DNA of 6,914 bases, taken from NCBI GenBank assembly GCA_003561495.1, contig PWWM01000197.1:1-6914 (forward strand), read 5' to 3'. The notes under the pieces were generated by a model. It saw only the letters and a program-made list of their open reading frames with translations, had not been told where the DNA came from and did not search any database. Below are positions 4,330-6,914 of the stretch, one piece after another (the first letter of the stretch is position 1; the number at the start of each line of letters is the position of its first letter). This DNA comes from Gammaproteobacteria bacterium. Its GTDB lineage: Bacteria > Pseudomonadota > Gammaproteobacteria > Xanthomonadales > Wenzhouxiangellaceae. A program made the translations under genes and the position numbers.

Positions 4330-6914
4330 CTACTCCTCAAAGCGATCACCGAAGATGCGTTCGAGTTGGGTCTGGAATGGGCCCAGGTCGACGCCGCCGG
4401 CAAAGATTCTCGGGTTGCCGTCCAGGTCTTGTTCAATACCGTCGGCGGCTTGCGGGTCGCCGGCGCGGATGGCGGGCGAGTCCGGCTCAAGCCGATAATT
4501 CCCGATCGTTGTGGGTGCATCAGTAGCGTTGACGGCATCGATGAAGCGCGGGTCGGCATCGGGCAGGATGGCTTCCTGATCATCGCCACAATTCGAGTTC
4601 CAGACACCATCAGGATTGCAATGCTCAACCAGGCTGAAAGCAAAGTCAGATGCCGTGGTTCCCAGGATAACGATCGAATGTTCATGATCGGAAGTCGCGG
4701 CACTACTCCAGTTGCCATGAATGATGCCATTGACAAAGGACAATGAACTGTCCCCGCTGATATCCAGGCCACCTCCGCCGACCAGCGCCCCCTCACTGCG
4801 ATTGCCGACCACGGTTACGTTGAGCATCGAAAGCTCACCCGAGGAAAGGAATACGCCACCGCCCCACTCGTCGGCTTGATTGCCGCCAATCAGGGCGTTG
4901 TGAAGCACCCCCTGGCTGCCGTCAACAATTGCCAGGCCTCCGCCATCTCTAACGGCGTGATTTCCGGACAAACGGATCTGCTCCATCGTCATTGACCCGC
5001 CATCGTTCATGAACAGACCGCCGCCATCGTCGTCGGCGACATTGGCAAGGAAGTCGACTCGCTCAAGTGTCGGGCTGCTGTTGCGGTTGGCCAGCCCGCC
5101 GCCTCTCGAGGCACGATTGGCGCTGAAGATGATATTCGACAGGGTAGGGTTGGCCTGATCACGGTTGTGCATGCCTCCGCCGTCCCAGTTGGCGCGGTTA
5201 CCGATGATCAGTAAATCGTTCAGCGTCGGGCTGCCTGCCAGATTGAGGATCCCGGCGCCGCGCCGGTCCGTATGAGACGATGGGCTATTGGCCCGTCCTG
5301 CTGTAATCACGAAACCGTCGAGCACCGCGCTCTGGTCGGTCTCGCTTGCATCAACCACGTGGTAGCTACTGGTGCCGACAAGGTCGGCGTGATGCTCGAC
5401 AACGCCATCTGCATTGGACCGGCTGGCGCCGTCGATATCACCGCTGAGCACACTAGGATGAGCGTGACGGTCGCGCTGGGACATGGAACCGCCGGACGGC
5501 GGGAAGCTGCCGAGCAGTTCGATCCCGTCGGTCAGTTGGAAGCGGGCCGAGCGATCCTCGCTCAGTTGAGTCGGCAGATACCGACCGGCCGCCACCCGCA
5601 CCTGGCAGGGCGCTTTGACCAGCAAGGCCTCCTGCAGGCTGTTCAGGGCAGTGGCCCAGGCCAGCCCGTCACCGGCCGCGCCGGCATTGCGATCCACGTA
5701 GAGCCTGCCGCTATCGGGACATGCCGTGACCACGCGTTCGTAGGCGCCCATGTCAATGGCCGTGCCGGCAATCCGCGCATTGCCGGCCAGGTCGGATTCA
5801 ATCTCGTTATAGTCATCGAAACCTCCATCAATGGCCGGTGAACCGGTCTGCAAACGCCAGTCGCCGGCGGCCATCGGTGCATCGGCGGCATCGATCGGTG
5901 CGATGAAGTCCGGATCGAAATCGATCACCGCCGTGCAGTCGGCATCTCCCGGGCAGCCGCCTTCGATCAGGCTGTGTGAGATCACTGCGGCGGTATCCAG
6001 GTTGTCATGATTTTCTTCGGCCTCGTTACCCCAGACGATGCTGTTGCGCAGGCTTGCCGTTCCATTGGACCAGAATCTGAAAGCACCACCATTGCGACTG
6101 GCGCTGTTGCCGGCAATGGTTGCATTGACCATCTCGACGTTACGACTGGAAATCGTGATTGCCCCTCCATCGCGCGCGTGATTGCCCACAATGAGAACAT
6201 TGGTCCATTGGTCGGATCCGTCATAGTCCAGATAGATTCCACCGCCATCCAGCGTGGCCTGGTTTCCGGCGACAATGACGTCTTTAAGCAGCACCTGGCC
6301 TCGGAAATACCCGTTCAGTCCACCGGCGTAATCGGCGCGGTTACCGATCAATTGAACTCGTTCCAGGTCGAGCACGCTTTTCGGCCAGTTCGACTCATCT
6401 CCACTGCTGACTGACACACCACCGCCGTCACTCTCGGATTGGTTGGTGCGGATCACGCTGTCTCTCAGGTTGACGTAGCTTCCGGTGCCGACTTCGAGCC
6501 CGCCACCAGATGATCCGGATGCATTGTTCTCGATCCTGACGCCGACGAATACGGCTTGGCTGCCTTTGATCATGAGGACCCCGCCGCCTTCGCGGTCCAC
6601 CCGGTTCCCGATCACTTGCGAATTTCGCAGGGTGATATCGGCGGCATCGCCGTGAATGCCGCCACCCGAACGCTGCATGGAGTAGACCGGGCCGCTGTCC
6701 ATGTCCGAAACGCCAGCGGTGATTACGACACCGTCAACGATGGAGCCCGGCCCGGTTTCGAACGCGCGGACCACGCTGTAACTGTTGGCCCCGGCCAGGT
6801 TGTCCGGATCGCGGACCACGCCGAAGGAATCCGCAGCACTCTGGCCATCGATATCGCCGCTGAGAACGGTCAGATTGTGACGCCAGTTACGCGCTTCCCA
6901 GTCACCGCCGCCGG
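4330..6914 (-). CDS. Large secreted/surface right-handed beta-helix protein with two tandem choice-of-anchor-Q-like modules, N-terminus beyond window
   Basis: The frame is open from the right edge to TAG 4330-4332, giving 860 residues; any signal peptide lies outside. GTG 6819 could be taken as a start, but coding sequence continues in frame upstream of it (DWEARNWRHN, then LSGDIDG), so it is internal. Two copies of one module are visible. Each has, in order: an entry region (LYVDRNAGAAGDG...WATA..LQEAL, seen only in copy 2 near 5710-5635); LSGDIDG (near 6850 and 5435); SYxVV.(A)xET...DG.VITAG; a run of short beta-helix rungs of the form GNxA...GGG; a Cys pair; then a closing W/YRL..SPAI.GG/AGD...DL.GN.RI...DMGAYE/DLGPF segment. 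The rungs resemble Pmp-type repeats (GGGI, NxA). The closing segment is like the choice-of-anchor Q domain. The module period is about 454-472 residues. The protein ends LERIFGDRFEE, a detached acidic/aromatic tail. A function in adhesion or as a surface structural protein is plausible but unproven; no catalytic motif is seen. The gene converges on the cupin gene with a 14-base gap. Confidence 0.86.
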   Translation of the reverse strand, partial: GGGDWEARNWRHNLTVLSGDIDGQSAADSFGVVRDPDNLAGANSYSVVRAFETGPGSIVDGVVITAGVSDMDSGPVYSMQRSGGGIHGDAADITLRNSQVIGNRVDREGGGVLMIKGSQAVFVGVRIENNASGSSGGGLEVGTGSYVNLRDSVIRTNQSESDGGGVSVSSGDESNWPKSVLDLERVQLIGNRADYAGGLNGYFRGQVLLKDVIVAGNQATLDGGGIYLDYDGSDQWTNVLIVGNHARDGGAITISSRNVEMVNATIAGNSASRNGGAFRFWSNGTASLRNSIVWGNEAEENHDNLDTAAVISHSLIEGGCPGDADCTAVIDFDPDFIAPIDAADAPMAAGDWRLQTGSPAIDGGFDDYNEIESDLAGNARIAGTAIDMGAYERVVTACPDSGRLYVDRNAGAAGDGLAWATALNSLQEALLVKAPCQVRVAAGRYLPTQLSEDRSARFQLTDGIELLGSFPPSGGSMSQRDRHAHPSVLSGDIDGASRSNADGVVEHHADLVGTSSYHVVDASETDQSAVLDGFVITAGRANSPSSHTDRRGAGILNLAGSPTLNDLLIIGNRANWDGGGMHNRDQANPTLSNIIFSANRASRGGGLANRNSSPTLERVDFLANVADDDGGGLFMNDGGSMTMEQIRLSGNHAVRDGGGLAIVDGSQGVLHNALIGGNQADEWGGGVFLSSGELSMLNVTVVGNRSEGALVGGGGLDISGDSSLSFVNGIIHGNWSSAATSDHEHSIVILGTTASDFAFSLVEHCNPDGVWNSNCGDDQEAILPDADPRFIDAVNATDAPTTIGNYRLEPDSPAIRAGDPQAADGIEQDLDGNPRIFAGGVDLGPFQTQLERIFGDRFEE
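4333..4359 (-). other. C-terminal tail RIFGDRFEE, possible sorting or secretion tag
   Basis: The last nine residues after the final beta-strand segment (DLGPFQTQLE) are RIFGDRFEE. They lie outside the repeat module: copy 1 ends at DMGAYERVV and has no such tail. Similar tails of the form IFxDxFE are, from memory, common on exported proteins in Xanthomonadales-related genomes. No known sortase, PEP-CTERM or type IX signature is present. The role is inference. Confidence 0.4.
4333..5721 (-). repeat. Beta-helix module, copy 2 (C-terminal)
   Basis: Runs from CPDSGRLYVDRN (near 5721) through LSGDIDG (5431-5451), about a dozen GN.A...GGG rungs, the cysteine pair in EHCNPDGVWNSNC, and SPAIRAGD (around 4477), to the end of the protein. 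It is the complete copy and can be used to define the module. The offset to copy 1 is 1416 bases at LSGDIDG and 1362 bases at SPAI, both multiples of three, so the copies differ by in-frame insertions or deletions of rungs. Confidence 0.75.
5722..6914 (-). repeat. Beta-helix module, copy 1 (entry region beyond the window)
   Basis: Shows LSGDIDG at 6847-6867, SYSVVRAFET and DGVVITAG, then rungs such as GNRVDREGGG, NNASGSSGGG, TNQSESDGGG, GNRADYAGG, GNQATLDGGG and GNSASRNGG, a cysteine pair in EGGCPGDADC, and the closing SPAIDGG (5839) to DMGAYE. The equivalents of the LYVDRN/WATA entry segment of copy 2 must lie to the right of the window, and more copies may follow there. Confidence 0.72.

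Noticed and set aside
5272..5841. Plus-strand open frame of 189 codons opposite the beta-helix gene
   Set aside because: Antisense shadow; the opposite strand carries the module landmarks SPAI, DMGAYE and LYVDRN in one continuous frame.
4500..6700. CRISPR-like or tandem DNA repeats
   Set aside because: The recurring GGCGG/CCGCC-rich patches reflect the glycine-rich GGG rungs of the beta-helix protein. They are irregular in spacing and diverged at the DNA level.
6817..6819. GTG as the start of the beta-helix protein
   Set aside because: The frame stays open to the window edge, and the residues upstream (LSGDIDG) match the second module, so coding continues to the right.

Overview
The window reads as GC-rich chromosomal DNA from a gammaproteobacterium. 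The main reason is the ybbP-ybbA cluster divergent from tesA, the same arrangement as in Escherichia coli. The short C-terminal tail of the last gene (FGDRFEE) resembles tails I recall on secreted proteins of Xanthomonadales/Lysobacterales and Wenzhouxiangella-like bacteria; that placement is inference only.

Layout. Positions 1-2379 (minus) hold an FtsX-superfamily ABC permease of the YbbP type, whose last residues lie beyond the left edge. Positions 2380-2536 are an intergenic spacer with heptanucleotide repeats in two opposed blocks (CAAGGnn on the left, CCTTGnn on the right) plus a separate tandem 7-mer. Positions 2537-3265 (minus) hold the partner ATPase YbbA. Divergent from it, and sharing two bases of its start codon, is tesA (3264-3905, plus), an exported GDSL/SGNH esterase. 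A small single-domain cupin (3902-4315, plus) overlaps the tesA stop by four bases (ATGA). After a 14-base convergent gap, 4330-6914 (minus) is the C-terminal 860 residues of a large surface or secreted right-handed beta-helix protein, which enters from the right edge and contains two tandem copies of one module.

How the genes fit together. YbbA and YbbP form an ABC transporter of the MacB/LolCDE-like mechanotransmission class. TesA is the periplasmic esterase/lysophospholipase long linked to it by gene order. The three probably act as one unit on hydrophobic ester or lipid-like compounds at the inner membrane and periplasm. The cupin is translationally coupled to tesA and so probably made with it; its function is unknown, and two of its four canonical metal ligands are replaced. 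The beta-helix protein is convergent and looks functionally unrelated.

No tRNA, rRNA, CRISPR, transposase or phage gene is visible. Apart from the 157-base repeat-bearing spacer the window is almost fully coding. I see no convincing new multi-gene system. The observations most worth following are the opposed heptad repeats inside an operon, the FGDRFEE tail, and the overlapping divergent start codons.
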